Assembly: GCA_020740485.1 (NCBI GenBank)
Contig: DYMN01000006.1
Span: forward strand, 27,840-91,839
Direction: 5' to 3'
Length of the DNA stretch: 64,000 nt
Origin: Polaribacter sp.
Lineage (GTDB): Bacteria > Bacteroidota > Bacteroidia > Flavobacteriales > Flavobacteriaceae
Made by a program: the position numbers and the translations under genes. The notes below the pieces were generated by a model that worked only from the letters and a program-made list of their open reading frames with translations, had not been told where the DNA came from and did no database searches. Below, piece by piece: positions 17,570 to 26,848 of this stretch; position 1 is the stretch's first letter, and every line of letters starts with the position of its first letter.

Positions 17570-18505
17570 ATGTCTTCATCTACTGTAAAAGTGTTTGCAC
17601 CAGCGACCATAGCCAATTTATCCGTCGGATATGATGTATTAGGATTGGCTTTGCATCAACCCGGAGACGAAGTCATTCTTAGAAAAAACAAGACCGGAAA
17701 AGTTACTATCTCTAAAATTTCGGGTGACGAAGGTAAATTACCTTATGATCCCACTAAAAATACAGTGAGCACCGTAATAATAGACTACTTAAAACAGAGA
17801 AATCTCGATTTTGGTGTTGATATAGAATTGAATAAAAAAATGCCGTTTGGAAGTGGATTGGGTTCCAGTTCTGCCAGTGCCGTTGCCGGATTGGTTGCCA
17901 TCAATGCCTTGGCCGATATGCCTTGGGAGAAAAAATTACTACTACCCTTGGCTATGGAAGGCGAACGCGTGGCTTGTGGCATTGCACACGCCGACAATGT
18001 GGCGCCTTCACTACTGGGCGGTGTAACGCTCATCCGAAGTTACCATCCTTTAGAGGTCATCAAACTTCCTTTTCCCGAACATTTACATCTGGGCTTGGTT
18101 TATCCACACGTCAATATACCCACCTCGCAAGCCCGTAGGATTTTACCACAAAAAGTTACACTCAAAGACGCTTCCGTACAATGGGGTAACCTTGGCGGAT
18201 TAGTAGCCGGCTTTTGTCTTAAGGACGTTGAACTCATCGGTAACAGCATGAATGATATCCTCATTGAGCCCGTAAGGTCTTTATTGATCCCTTATTTTGA
18301 TGCATTGAAAAACATAGCTTTACATCAAGGCGCACTCAATTTTGGAATATCCGGTTCCGGACCGACTATGTTTATTCTGACCAACGACGAGCGCACCTCT
18401 TCTACTATCGCAGACCAAATTCAACGTTATCTCAAAGAAAGAAACGTCAATTCTAACACTTACCTCAGTAAGATCAATCCGGAAGGAGCCTTGGTTCTTT
18501 CCTAA
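17570..18505 (+). CDS. thrB: Homoserine kinase
   Basis: It phosphorylates homoserine for threonine synthase. This is a GHMP-family kinase of 311 residues with the ATP-binding PFGSGLGSSSASAVAG, the N-terminal FAPATIANLSVGYDV and the C-terminal GISGSGPTMF. It starts at ATG 17570. thrC follows 14 bp after the stop. Confidence 0.97.
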   Translation: MSSSTVKVFAPATIANLSVGYDVLGLALHQPGDEVILRKNKTGKVTISKISGDEGKLPYDPTKNTVSTVIIDYLKQRNLDFGVDIELNKKMPFGSGLGSSSASAVAGLVAINALADMPWEKKLLLPLAMEGERVACGIAHADNVAPSLLGGVTLIRSYHPLEVIKLPFPEHLHLGLVYPHVNIPTSQARRILPQKVTLKDASVQWGNLGGLVAGFCLKDVELIGNSMNDILIEPVRSLLIPYFDALKNIALHQGALNFGISGSGPTMFILTNDERTSSTIADQIQRYLKERNVNSNTYLSKINPEGALVLS

Positions 18506-18519
18506 TATTACCAAAATAA

Positions 18520-19824
18520 ATGAAACTATACAGCACCCGCAATCCCAAGCACATCGTTAGTCTACAAGAAGCCGTTTTCAAAGGGTTAGCCGATGATGGC
18601 GGTCTTTATTTACCTACGGAAATTCCCGTTTTTGAAGCCGATTTTTTTAAACAAATACATCAAATGCACTTGCAGGAAATTTATTTGGAAGTGGCAAAAA
18701 AATGGATAGGAAGTGCGGTACCGGAAACGGAGTTACGAAAAATCATCAAAAGAGTTTTTTATTTTGATATCCCGATAGTCCAAATTCACGATAATATATT
18801 CACATTGGAACTGTTTCACGGACCTACGCTTGCTTTCAAAGATGTAGGCGCCGGTTTTATGGCGGGTTTAATGGCTTATTTTATCAAAGATCAAAATAAA
18901 GAAATTAATATTGTGGTAGCCACTTCCGGCGACACTGGAAGTGCTGTAGCTGCCGGTTTTTATGACGTGCCGGGCATCAATGTTTTTATTCTCTATCCAA
19001 AAGGTAAGGTAAGCCCATTGCAAGAAAAACAATTGACCACGTGGGGCAAAAACATCAAAGCAGTGGAAGTAGAAGGCACTTTTGATGATTGTCAAGCTTT
19101 AGCAAAAAAACTCCTTTCTGACAGAGCGCTCAATACCCAAATCAACATTAGCTCAGCTAACAGTATCAACATAGCCCGCTTAATTCCGCAATCATTTTAC
19201 TACTTCAGTTCTTACGCCGATTTAAAATTATTTGGAAATAGTTTTGCTTATTCCGTCCCCAGTGGTAATTTCGGAAATCTCACTGCCGGATTGTTAGCCA
19301 AAAAAATGGGCTTACCTATTGATTTCTTTATAGCGGCAACTAATGTCAATGACGTATTTCCTAATTATTTACAGACCGGAACTTACACCCCAAAGCCTTC
19401 CGTAGAAACCATAAGCAACGCTATGGACGTGGGAAATCCGAGTAATTTTGAGCGTATGATGGATTTATACCCTGAATTTGAAAAATTAAAACAAAATATC
19501 AAAAGCAAACATTATACGGATGATGCCACGCGGGTTATTATCAAAGAAGTGTTCGAAAAATACAGCTATACAATGGACCCACACGGCGCAGTGGGTTATT
19601 TGGCTTTACGAGATAAGATAAAGGAATTAGGTGTAGAAGTCGGTGTTTTTTTAGAAACCGCACATCCCGCTAAGTTTAAAAGTGTGTTAGATAGCACTTT
19701 AAACACTTCTATTGAAGTACCGGAAAGATTAAATGTATTTGACTCAAAACCAAAAGTAGCCATTCCTATTCGTAACAATTACGACGAAATAGTGCAAATC
19801 ATCAAAGTAGTTAATGGAATTTAA
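18520..19824 (+). CDS. thrC: Threonine synthase
   Basis: A PLP enzyme that converts O-phosphohomoserine to threonine. Lysine in GPTLAFKDVGAGFM binds PLP. ATSGDTGSAVAAGF binds the phosphate, and YSVPSGNFGNLTAGL is conserved. At 434 residues it is the bacterial class I form. It lies 14 bp after thrB and completes the threonine cluster. Confidence 0.97.
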   Translation: MKLYSTRNPKHIVSLQEAVFKGLADDGGLYLPTEIPVFEADFFKQIHQMHLQEIYLEVAKKWIGSAVPETELRKIIKRVFYFDIPIVQIHDNIFTLELFHGPTLAFKDVGAGFMAGLMAYFIKDQNKEINIVVATSGDTGSAVAAGFYDVPGINVFILYPKGKVSPLQEKQLTTWGKNIKAVEVEGTFDDCQALAKKLLSDRALNTQINISSANSINIARLIPQSFYYFSSYADLKLFGNSFAYSVPSGNFGNLTAGLLAKKMGLPIDFFIAATNVNDVFPNYLQTGTYTPKPSVETISNAMDVGNPSNFERMMDLYPEFEKLKQNIKSKHYTDDATRVIIKEVFEKYSYTMDPHGAVGYLALRDKIKELGVEVGVFLETAHPAKFKSVLDSTLNTSIEVPERLNVFDSKPKVAIPIRNNYDEIVQIIKVVNGI

Positions 19825-19914
19825 ATTACATTTGTCAATAAGATTCATTTCTGCTTACTGACTCAAAATGATTTTTTTAATTTCTAACTACTACTCTATA
19901 CCATTCACTTTAAA

Positions 19915-20775
19915 ATGAAAATATATCCCATTAACACCGGTAATTTTAAACTCGACGGGGGAGCCATGTTTGGCGTAGTTCCTAAAAGTTTGTGGAATAA
20001 AACCAATCCTGCCGATGACAACAATATGATCTCAATGGCGCTGCGCTGTATGCTTATAGAAGACGGTAAGAGGTTAACGTTGATTGATACCGGAATGGGC
20101 AACAAACAATCGGAAAAATTCTTTGGTTTTTACGATATGTATGGCGATGATACTTTAGATCTGTCATTAGCCAAGTACGGTTTTCATCGCGACGATATCA
20201 CCGATGTTTTTTTAACGCACCTTCATTTTGACCACTGTGGAGGTAGTATTCAATGGAACAAAGAGAGAACCGGATACGAACCTGCTTTCAAAAATGCAAA
20301 ATTTTGGACAAATAAAGACCATTGGCAATGGGCTACCGTGCCTAATCCACGCGAAAAAGCCTCTTTCTTACCTGAAAATACCCAACCTATGCAAAGCAGC
20401 GGTCAACTCAATTTTATCGACCTGCCTAATAAGGAATATAATACGAACAGCAAATTGGGTTTCGATATTTTGTTTGTTAATGGACATACTGATAAAATGA
20501 TGATTCCCCACATTCAATACCAAGGAAAAACTTTGGTTTATATGGCAGATTTACTACCTACCACCGGACATATTCCACTTCCTTATGTTATGGGTTACGA
20601 CACCCGACCGCTCTTGACTATGGATGAAAAGGCTAAATTCTTGCAGAAAGCAGTGGATGAAAATTACTATTTATTTTTGGAACACGATGCCTATACTGAA
20701 GTTTGTACGCTTCAAAACACCGAAAAAGGAATCAGACTTGGAGAAAAATTCAATTTTTATGAAATATTTAAATGA
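19915..20775 (+). CDS. MBL-fold metallo-hydrolase
   Basis: A 286-residue metallo-beta-lactamase-fold hydrolase. The metal motif HLHFDHCGG (HxHxDH) is intact, with later ligands in FVNGHTDKMM, MADLLPTTGHIP and LEHDAYTE. It lacks a signal peptide, so it is cytoplasmic. Similar proteins include lactonases and other small-molecule hydrolases, and the substrate cannot be inferred. It is on the strand of thrC, 90 bp downstream, but nothing shows a role in threonine metabolism. Confidence 0.88.
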   Translation: MKIYPINTGNFKLDGGAMFGVVPKSLWNKTNPADDNNMISMALRCMLIEDGKRLTLIDTGMGNKQSEKFFGFYDMYGDDTLDLSLAKYGFHRDDITDVFLTHLHFDHCGGSIQWNKERTGYEPAFKNAKFWTNKDHWQWATVPNPREKASFLPENTQPMQSSGQLNFIDLPNKEYNTNSKLGFDILFVNGHTDKMMIPHIQYQGKTLVYMADLLPTTGHIPLPYVMGYDTRPLLTMDEKAKFLQKAVDENYYLFLEHDAYTEVCTLQNTEKGIRLGEKFNFYEIFK

Positions 20776-20794
20776 TTTATTGTAACTTAAAAAC

Positions 20795-20802
20795 TATTTT
20801 TG
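20795..20802 (+). promoter_or_regulatory. Promoter -7 box of the S8 peptidase gene
   Basis: TATTTTTG (TAnnTTTG) lies 31 nt upstream of the ATG at 20834. Confidence 0.5.
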
Positions 20803-20833
20803 CAACTTATAAATTTATTGTAAATTATTAATT

Positions 20834-22513
20834 ATGAAATTAACTAAAATAGTACTCGGGATGGGTTTAGCTATAAGCTTAACAGCTTGTGGAACTCAAA
20901 AAACCGCCACCCAAACTCAACCCAAAAATGATTTTATTACTACACAAGGAGTCGTTGCAAAAAAAGTGCCCTTGACAGACGAGCAAATGAAGGCTTGGCC
21001 CCACATGGACTTGATAAAAGACTCTGTTCCGGGAATAAGTGTGGAAAGAGCTTACGAATTTTTAAAAGGCAAAACACCCACTACAGTGATTGTGGCAGTA
21101 AATGACTCCGGAATAGATATTGAACATGAAGATTTGAATTATGCCGTTTGGACCAATGAAGATGAAATACCCAACAACGGAATAGACGATGATAAAAATG
21201 GCTATGTTGATGACATTCACGGTTACAACTTTTTGAGTGGTGCACCGGGTAAGTCAGCTCCCGAACAATTGGAAATTACGCGTTTAGTAGCTAAACTAAT
21301 GCCTTTATACGAAGGCAAAACTATTGATCAAGTTGCTGATAAGGCTGAATTTGAGAAATATAAGAAAATGAAGGCGGAAGTAGACCAAAAATACCAAGAA
21401 GCCAAAGGACAATTAGAGTTTTATGGAACAATACAAAAAAATTTAATCGCTGCTGACAAAGCCATTCAAGAAAAATTAGGCAAAAAAGACTACACCGTAG
21501 ATGAAATTATGACCTTAGAATTAGGTGATGATGATGCCAATATGGGTAAAATGATGATGACGCGTTTGTTAGCTGCCGGCTTGACTCCTGAAGATGGCAT
21601 AAAAGAAATTCAAGGCGCAGTAGATCATTTTAAAAATCAAGCTGAAAATAATTACAATTTAAGCTTTAAAGGTCGTTTGTCCAATGACAACGTTGATGAC
21701 ATAAATGACAGAAATTACGGTAACGGCAATGTCATGGGCTCAAAAGAAGTTGAAACACACGGCTCGCACGTTTCCGGTATTATCTTGGCTCAAAGAAACA
21801 ATGGGAAAGGTATGAATGGCGTAACTAACGATGCTAAATTAATGACGGTTCGTTGTGTGCCTGATGGTGATGAATATGATAAAGATGTTGCTTTAGGTAT
21901 TCGTTATGCTGTAGATAATGGAGCTAAAGTGATTAATATGAGTTTTGGAAAATCTTTTTCAGCACATCCTGAATGGGTTTACGATGCTATCAAATATGCT
22001 GAAAGCAAGGATGTTCTTTTGGTTCACGCTGCCGGAAATGACGGTGCTAATATTGATTTAGCAGAAAATTTCCCCAATGATTCTAAAGATAAAATTAAAG
22101 AAATAGCAGACAATGTACTTACTGTAGGAGCCATGACCTATAATTTTGATGAAAATTTACCGGCTTCTTTCTCAAACTATGGTAAATTAAACGTAGATAT
22201 TTTCGCCCCAGGTTTTGCCGTTTATTCCACCACTCCAAATAATACCTATGATTCTTATCCGGGGACTTCAATGGCTTCTCCGCAAGTAGCGGGAGTGGCT
22301 GCATTGATTCGTGCCTACTATCCTCAATTAACAGCGATCCAAGTGAAACACATCATTATGGATTCAGGGGTTGCTATGAATTTTGAGGTGATGCAACCTA
22401 ATGAAGAAGGTGAACCTAAAAAAGTATTATTTAATACTTTAAGTGTTTCAGGTAAAGTTTTAAATGCCTATAACGCTGTTAAATTAGCCGAACAAATCGC
22501 AAAAGGAAAATAG
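20834..22513 (+). CDS. Subtilisin-like (S8) serine peptidase, lipoprotein
   Basis: An exported protease. A lipoprotein signal ends at C19 (LTAC). The catalytic triad is visible as D91 (VNDSGID), H309 (THGSHVSG) and S479 (GTSMASPQ), with the oxyanion Asn in HAAGND at about 402. About 170 residues with a helical, charged middle (131-300) are inserted between Asp and His, unusually long but seen in Bacteroidota relatives. There is no type IX C-terminal sorting domain. Role is probably envelope proteolysis; its targets are unknown. A strong terminator follows. Confidence 0.94.
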   Translation: MKLTKIVLGMGLAISLTACGTQKTATQTQPKNDFITTQGVVAKKVPLTDEQMKAWPHMDLIKDSVPGISVERAYEFLKGKTPTTVIVAVNDSGIDIEHEDLNYAVWTNEDEIPNNGIDDDKNGYVDDIHGYNFLSGAPGKSAPEQLEITRLVAKLMPLYEGKTIDQVADKAEFEKYKKMKAEVDQKYQEAKGQLEFYGTIQKNLIAADKAIQEKLGKKDYTVDEIMTLELGDDDANMGKMMMTRLLAAGLTPEDGIKEIQGAVDHFKNQAENNYNLSFKGRLSNDNVDDINDRNYGNGNVMGSKEVETHGSHVSGIILAQRNNGKGMNGVTNDAKLMTVRCVPDGDEYDKDVALGIRYAVDNGAKVINMSFGKSFSAHPEWVYDAIKYAESKDVLLVHAAGNDGANIDLAENFPNDSKDKIKEIADNVLTVGAMTYNFDENLPASFSNYGKLNVDIFAPGFAVYSTTPNNTYDSYPGTSMASPQVAGVAALIRAYYPQLTAIQVKHIIMDSGVAMNFEVMQPNEEGEPKKVLFNTLSVSGKVLNAYNAVKLAEQIAKGK

Positions 22514-22540
22514 AACTTTCACCTATTTTTAAAAATTCAT

Positions 22541-22577
22541 AAAGCTGTTTACAATTTTTGTAAACAGCTTTTTTTAG
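22541..22577 (+). terminator. Terminator after S8 peptidase gene
   Basis: Perfect 12-bp inverted repeat AAAGCTGTTTAC / GTAAACAGCTTT with a 7-nt loop and a T-run. Confidence 0.9.
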
Positions 22578-22667
22578 TTTAAATTTTGATTTTTATATCA
22601 AACCTATTTTCAAAAATCAATGATAACTCTTTAAAAAAATTAAGAACCATTCTGTCAGAAAAAATGC

Positions 22668-23267
22668 TTAAGGTTTAGATTCTTGAATTAATCGTGCTCC
22701 TGTATTTTTAAATAGGAATGAATTTTCTATCAATTGTTGATCTTTTTCATAGAGGTAATATGTATCTGCAGCGCTAATAAACATAATACTATACACATTG
22801 GGATGAAGATAATAATAGTGAATTTTGAAAAATTGTTTTTTCGCTATATCTGAATTAAATGTGTTCGTATCATAATACAATAAATAATGATTTTCACTTT
22901 TTTTCAATAGTTTTTGATAATGATCGCTTTCTGTATTTATTTTGATTTTATTGTTGATGAATTCTTCAAAATTTCCAACTATGCTGTCCTTATAAATGCA
23001 AAAATAAGTACTAGAATAAATCCCTGCCTTAGTTTTATCTCCAAAAGTCATTGATATATTATCATTTGTTTCTTTAAAAGGTGCAACATAAACACTAGGA
23101 TCATCAACTACTAATGGATCATCAATTATACGCCAATTTTTGGGATATTTAAAATTGAAATCTTGGTTTTCGAAAATTTTAACTTAGGTTTGAAGTTCAG
23201 CATCCTTAACCGACCTTGGTGAAGTGCATGAAACCATTAGTAAGATTATAGGAATAAACTTGTGCAT
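22668..23267 (-). pseudogene. Lipoprotein gene interrupted by an in-frame stop
   Basis: The ORF track shows only the last 127 residues (22668-23051). Read in the same frame, the minus strand continues upstream to an ATG at 23267 encoding a lipoprotein signal (MHKFIPIILLMVSC, then TSPRSVKDAE). A single TAA at 23184-23186 breaks it at codon 28. After the stop the reading resumes with KIFENQDFNFKYPKNW, a pattern seen at the start of small exported Bacteroidota proteins. I read it as a 199-residue lipoprotein gene with one nonsense mutation. I do not recognise the domain. Translation of the C-terminal part from an internal start would give no signal peptide. Confidence 0.75.
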
Positions 23268-23299
23268 ATAATTGAGATTAACAAAACAAATATAATAAA

Positions 23300-23325
23300 A
23301 AAACCGTTCAAATCTGAACGGTTTT
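23300..23325 (-). terminator. Terminator after the sulfurtransferase gene
   Basis: Inverted repeat AAAACCGTTCA / TGAACGGTTTT with a 4-nt loop and a flanking A-run that gives Us on the minus strand. Confidence 0.8.
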
Positions 23326-23353
23326 AATCAAGAAAAACAAAGTTTTAAAAAAG

Positions 23354-24220
23354 TTATTTTACACTTGGTTTACCCAGCGCATCCCATTCAGCATAAGCTC
23401 CTTCGTAATTTTTTACATTTTTGAATCCCATCATATTTACCAAATATGCATAAAGTGTTGCTCCTTTTACACCGGTTTTACAATAAACTAAATAAGTTTT
23501 TTCGGGATTTAATTCTATTCCCGCTAATTTTGTAAATTCTTCAGGTGAAATAAAAATATTTGTTTCTTTCTGAACCAAACTTTCATAAGGAATGTTAATA
23601 GCGCCTTCTATATGACCCTTGCTGTAAGTGTTTTTATCATCCAAAATGCCTTTAAATTCGTTTTCCGGACGTGCATCGATTATGATTACATCAGGATTTC
23701 CGATTGCAGATTCAACAAAAGCAGCATCGGCATAAACTTCAGGATTTAGATTTACAGTAAAAGTTTTAGCTTTTACTGTTGGGACAGCAGAAGTTAATTT
23801 GACGCGTGCATCACGGAAACCTGCATTTTCGCGATGTAATAATTTCACATCTTTTGCACCGAGATATTTCAAAATCCAATATACTCTGGTTGCATATTTT
23901 TGACTTCCTTCATCATATACCACGATGGTATCTTCATTTGAAACGCCTTTTGTGCCTATAATTTTAGCAACTTCTTCTGTGGGAAGCAGAAGCCCTTCCA
24001 CCTTGTTTTCTTTATCGTTTAAAATAGCATAAGGAATATTGATGGCGCCATCCACGTGGGTTTGAGCGTACAATTTATCCTTACTAGCGTCAATAACCAC
24101 TATGGGTTTTTCTTTTTGAAGTGTAACAAAATCTTTGGCTGAAATAATTTCTTGTGCAAAAGATTTGCCAACAAATAACAAGGCGATGATTAATAATCCG
24201 AATATTTTTTTTGTGATCAT
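23354..24220 (-). CDS. Exported two-domain rhodanese sulfurtransferase
   Basis: A signal peptide (FGLLIIALLFVGKSFA) sends this 288-residue protein to the periplasm. It has two rhodanese domains. The C-terminal one carries the catalytic cysteine in LVYCKTGVKG, while the N-terminal loop (VVYDEGSQKY) lacks it, the usual layout of thiosulfate/3-mercaptopyruvate sulfurtransferases. It would move sulfane sulfur to a thiol or cyanide acceptor. It is the last gene of a minus-strand series with the porin and the rhodanese lipoprotein. The domain call is firm; the natural sulfur donor is unknown. Confidence 0.92.
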   Translation of the reverse strand: MITKKIFGLLIIALLFVGKSFAQEIISAKDFVTLQKEKPIVVIDASKDKLYAQTHVDGAINIPYAILNDKENKVEGLLLPTEEVAKIIGTKGVSNEDTIVVYDEGSQKYATRVYWILKYLGAKDVKLLHRENAGFRDARVKLTSAVPTVKAKTFTVNLNPEVYADAAFVESAIGNPDVIIIDARPENEFKGILDDKNTYSKGHIEGAINIPYESLVQKETNIFISPEEFTKLAGIELNPEKTYLVYCKTGVKGATLYAYLVNMMGFKNVKNYEGAYAEWDALGKPSVK

Positions 24221-24253
24221 TTTAGTTTAGTTTATTAAGTTTATTTGAGAAGA

Positions 24254-24285
24254 GTGTGAGTAATATATTGCTACATTACTCACAC
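24254..24285 (-). repeat. 11-bp perfect inverted repeat between porin and sulfurtransferase genes
   Basis: GTGTGAGTAAT / ATTACTCACAC with a 10-nt loop. No T-run follows in the transcript direction, so it is not an ordinary terminator. It may be an RNA stem that attenuates or stabilises the mRNA, or a protein-binding site. Confidence 0.6.
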
Positions 24286-24350
24286 AAAAACAATACCATT
24301 ATTGAGTGTTTCTAAAAAAATAGCAAGTAGAAAACTATTTACAATCATGT

Positions 24351-25481
24351 TTATTTAATAATGGCTTGTAGTTGAATTTGTAATACATCTTGATATGCTT
24401 GAGTAGGCAAGTATTTTGCTTCTTTTGTATTATATTGATAGTTAACTTGTAGTCTGGTCCATTCGTTAAAATGGTAATTAAATCCTGCAGTCCATCTTAA
24501 GGCATGACTATTATCAACTGCAACATCATTCAATTTGTCAATACCATATGATTCATATTTGAATACAGGTTCGAATTTATCTTTAATTCTATAAAGAGCA
24601 GTTAAATAATAGCCGCTTCTTTCTGTAGAACCATCCACAACACTTACTGCTCCTCCGCAGCCACCACCAGTTGTATAGGAACCGTTATCTGTTCCAGAAA
24701 TATATTCGCCTTGTAATATGAATTTTTTATATTTTACAGCTGCATCAAAGCCTAATCTGGTTCTACTGTCATCTTCTGTAGCTGTTGGAGAATCAGGTGT
24801 GAATTTACCGGTTTTATAGCTACCACCCAGAGTAAAATATTTACTGGGCGAAAAAGTTAAACGAGCCACATACGTTTTTAAATTGTCAGACAGAGAATGA
24901 AATTCATAATCGTCGCCCATTACATCTCTTCCTTCACCGTTCATCAAGGCTAATTGATAAGTAAACACATCTTTAACCCCTTCAGAAATTTTTATTTTTT
25001 CACCTGTACTACCTGATAACATAAATCCCATATCGCGGATAGGTCCGGCTAATTCGTTTACCACATCCGACCTATCAATAGTATAGAGTTTATGACAACC
25101 TTGCATTTGTTCTGCACCAAACGGAGCTTTAAATTGTCCAACTGCTGCTGTTAAAAATGGTTTGTATCTGTCGTAAGAAACATAAGCATCGCAAATTCCG
25201 AATCCGGCTGCAGGGGCATATTCCATGATAAAATAGTAAGAAAAATCATAAGGAATATTTCCCATCACACCCAAACGGGCACGGTTAAAGAAAAATCCAC
25301 TTTGATCTAAATCGGGCGTGTGTTCTTTATTCATTCCTGTTATTGCGTATTCGTATTGTGGTTGAATAAAACCGAATATTTTTATGCCGTCTCCTTCGCC
25401 GGGACCTTCACAACCTTGTGAATAGGAAAATTGAAAAGCAATTGCAACAGCTAAAATTATTATATATTTAATTGATTTCAT
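24351..25481 (-). CDS. OprO/OprP-type outer-membrane porin
   Basis: A 376-residue beta-barrel with a signal peptide (MKSIKYIIILAVAIAFQFSYS). It starts with the typical KIFGFIQPQYEYAI strand, followed by FFNRARLGVMGNIPYDFSYYFIMEYA and alternating amphipathic strands to the C-terminus (YQDVLQIQLQAIIK). The family is named after phosphate- and polyphosphate-selective porins of Pseudomonas, but Bacteroidota members are mostly of unknown specificity. Between the two rhodanese genes it may admit a sulfur anion; that is inference from context. Confidence 0.85.
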   Translation of the reverse strand: MKSIKYIIILAVAIAFQFSYSQGCEGPGEGDGIKIFGFIQPQYEYAITGMNKEHTPDLDQSGFFFNRARLGVMGNIPYDFSYYFIMEYAPAAGFGICDAYVSYDRYKPFLTAAVGQFKAPFGAEQMQGCHKLYTIDRSDVVNELAGPIRDMGFMLSGSTGEKIKISEGVKDVFTYQLALMNGEGRDVMGDDYEFHSLSDNLKTYVARLTFSPSKYFTLGGSYKTGKFTPDSPTATEDDSRTRLGFDAAVKYKKFILQGEYISGTDNGSYTTGGGCGGAVSVVDGSTERSGYYLTALYRIKDKFEPVFKYESYGIDKLNDVAVDNSHALRWTAGFNYHFNEWTRLQVNYQYNTKEAKYLPTQAYQDVLQIQLQAIIK

Positions 25482-25548
25482 TTTTTGTGTATTTTAAATA
25501 AAGATATTATTGATATGATTATAGTCAGGTATTAGTTTCAAATATGTT

Positions 25549-26631
25549 TTAAGGAGCAACGTATATACCATCGGTGTTGGCGCCATCTGTTTTATAATAC
25601 CCGTATCCTGAACCACTGTTATAAGAACTGGCACTGCCGGCACCGCCCCATGTGACAGCTTGTAAGTTTAATGGGTCGCCTGCAACATTTGGGCTTGCTA
25701 ACATATCGGTGTGAATGATACCATTTGCACCAAATGATAAACTACGGGCGTTGTTGTAACCCAAAACTTGTAACCAAGTGGTAACAATTGACGATGTTTG
25801 TCCGGTATAACAATAGGTTAACACGTTACTTGCTTCAGGATTATAATGTTTTAGATTATCAAAAGTAATATCATTCATATTGTAAGCCCCGTTAATATGT
25901 CCAAAATGGTTGTATTGGGCTACAGTCCATTTATTGATAATTTGATAATTTGATGGGGTTGTCAATACATCTACTTTAGAAACATTCCAAGGCATTGCTA
26001 AAATTGCATTTAAACGAGCATTTAAAATTTCTTGACCGGTTGTTTTACCTGTGGATAAAGTAGGACTATCAAAATCTGTTAATGTCGGTGCAGCTGTAGT
26101 TACCCAATTAGTGGTAGCATACTGCGTTGCATTAGTAGTATTCCAAGAATTTGCAGCAGTAGTAAAAGCAGGATTCCAAGATGACATTCCCCATTTTAAA
26201 AATTTAGCATTGGGATAACCAGCCATTCTTAGAATAGTAGCAGCACGTGATGCAGTTTGACCTGAAAAACAAACCACTAAAATTTTTGTTGTTTTTTCAG
26301 CCGGTGCAGCCGTTAGAATATTTGCCAATGGAATATTTTGAGCACCCTTGATATGTCCATTATTGAATGTAGTAGCATCTCTAATATCTATAACTGTCCA
26401 ACCCGGGATGCCATAATTATTGGTAGCATCAACGATACCACTATCAGTAGTAAGTTTTGCCGGTGTAACCAAACCGTTCGAAATAGTGTTGAAATCCAAG
26501 TTATTAGCAGTCATATAGTCAACGAGTACTGAGAACTCATCGGTTGACAATTCCTCATATTTTCGGCAACTTGTGGTAACAAATAACGGTATTATTACCG
26601 CTAATAATAAAATTGAAATTATTTTTCTCAT
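25549..26631 (-). CDS. Rhodanese-like lipoprotein with two active-site cysteines
   Basis: The signal peptide ends in a lipobox-like FVTTSC, so it is membrane-anchored on the periplasmic side. Two rhodanese domains follow, and both keep a Cys in the active loop (LVVCFSGQTASRA and LTYCYTGQTSSIV), unlike the sulfurtransferase nearby, where only one does. The C-terminus is Gly/Ser/Tyr-rich (SGSGYGYYKTDG). At 360 residues it is larger than a plain two-domain rhodanese. It is divergent from the Crp/Fnr gene and probably leads the operon with the porin and sulfurtransferase. A role in sulfur relay is likely but untested. Confidence 0.88.
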   Translation of the reverse strand: MRKIISILLLAVIIPLFVTTSCRKYEELSTDEFSVLVDYMTANNLDFNTISNGLVTPAKLTTDSGIVDATNNYGIPGWTVIDIRDATTFNNGHIKGAQNIPLANILTAAPAEKTTKILVVCFSGQTASRAATILRMAGYPNAKFLKWGMSSWNPAFTTAANSWNTTNATQYATTNWVTTAAPTLTDFDSPTLSTGKTTGQEILNARLNAILAMPWNVSKVDVLTTPSNYQIINKWTVAQYNHFGHINGAYNMNDITFDNLKHYNPEASNVLTYCYTGQTSSIVTTWLQVLGYNNARSLSFGANGIIHTDMLASPNVAGDPLNLQAVTWGGAGSASSYNSGSGYGYYKTDGANTDGIYVAP

Positions 26632-26797
26632 GATGATTAAAAATTTAATTAATTGTTAATGTATTCTACTTTGCTTTGGAAATAATGAAATATTTAGAAC
26701 TATTTCCGTGTACAAATTTCCGATTTATCAAAATAAAGCTCAATTTTTTGGATATGTATTAAAACAACTTTATTATTACATCCTATCAACTTTTTAA

Positions 26798-26811
26798 TTG
26801 ATAAAAATCAA
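26798..26811. promoter_or_regulatory. Perfect FNR-type palindrome in the divergent promoter region
   Basis: TTGATAAAAATCAA is an exact match to the FNR consensus TTGAT-N4-ATCAA. It lies between the rhodanese lipoprotein gene and the Crp/Fnr gene. Its first TTG sits 21 nt before the -7 box of the regulator gene, so bound protein would cover the -33 region. Autorepression of the regulator and possible activation of the divergent operon are inferences. Confidence 0.7.
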
Positions 26812-26821
26812 CTTTTTATTG

Positions 26822-26829
26822 TAAATTTG
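26822..26829 (+). promoter_or_regulatory. -7 box of the Crp/Fnr regulator gene
   Basis: TAAATTTG fits TAnnTTTG, 19 nt before the ATG at 26849. Confidence 0.6.
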
Positions 26830-26848
26830 TAACCCAAATACTAGTTAT

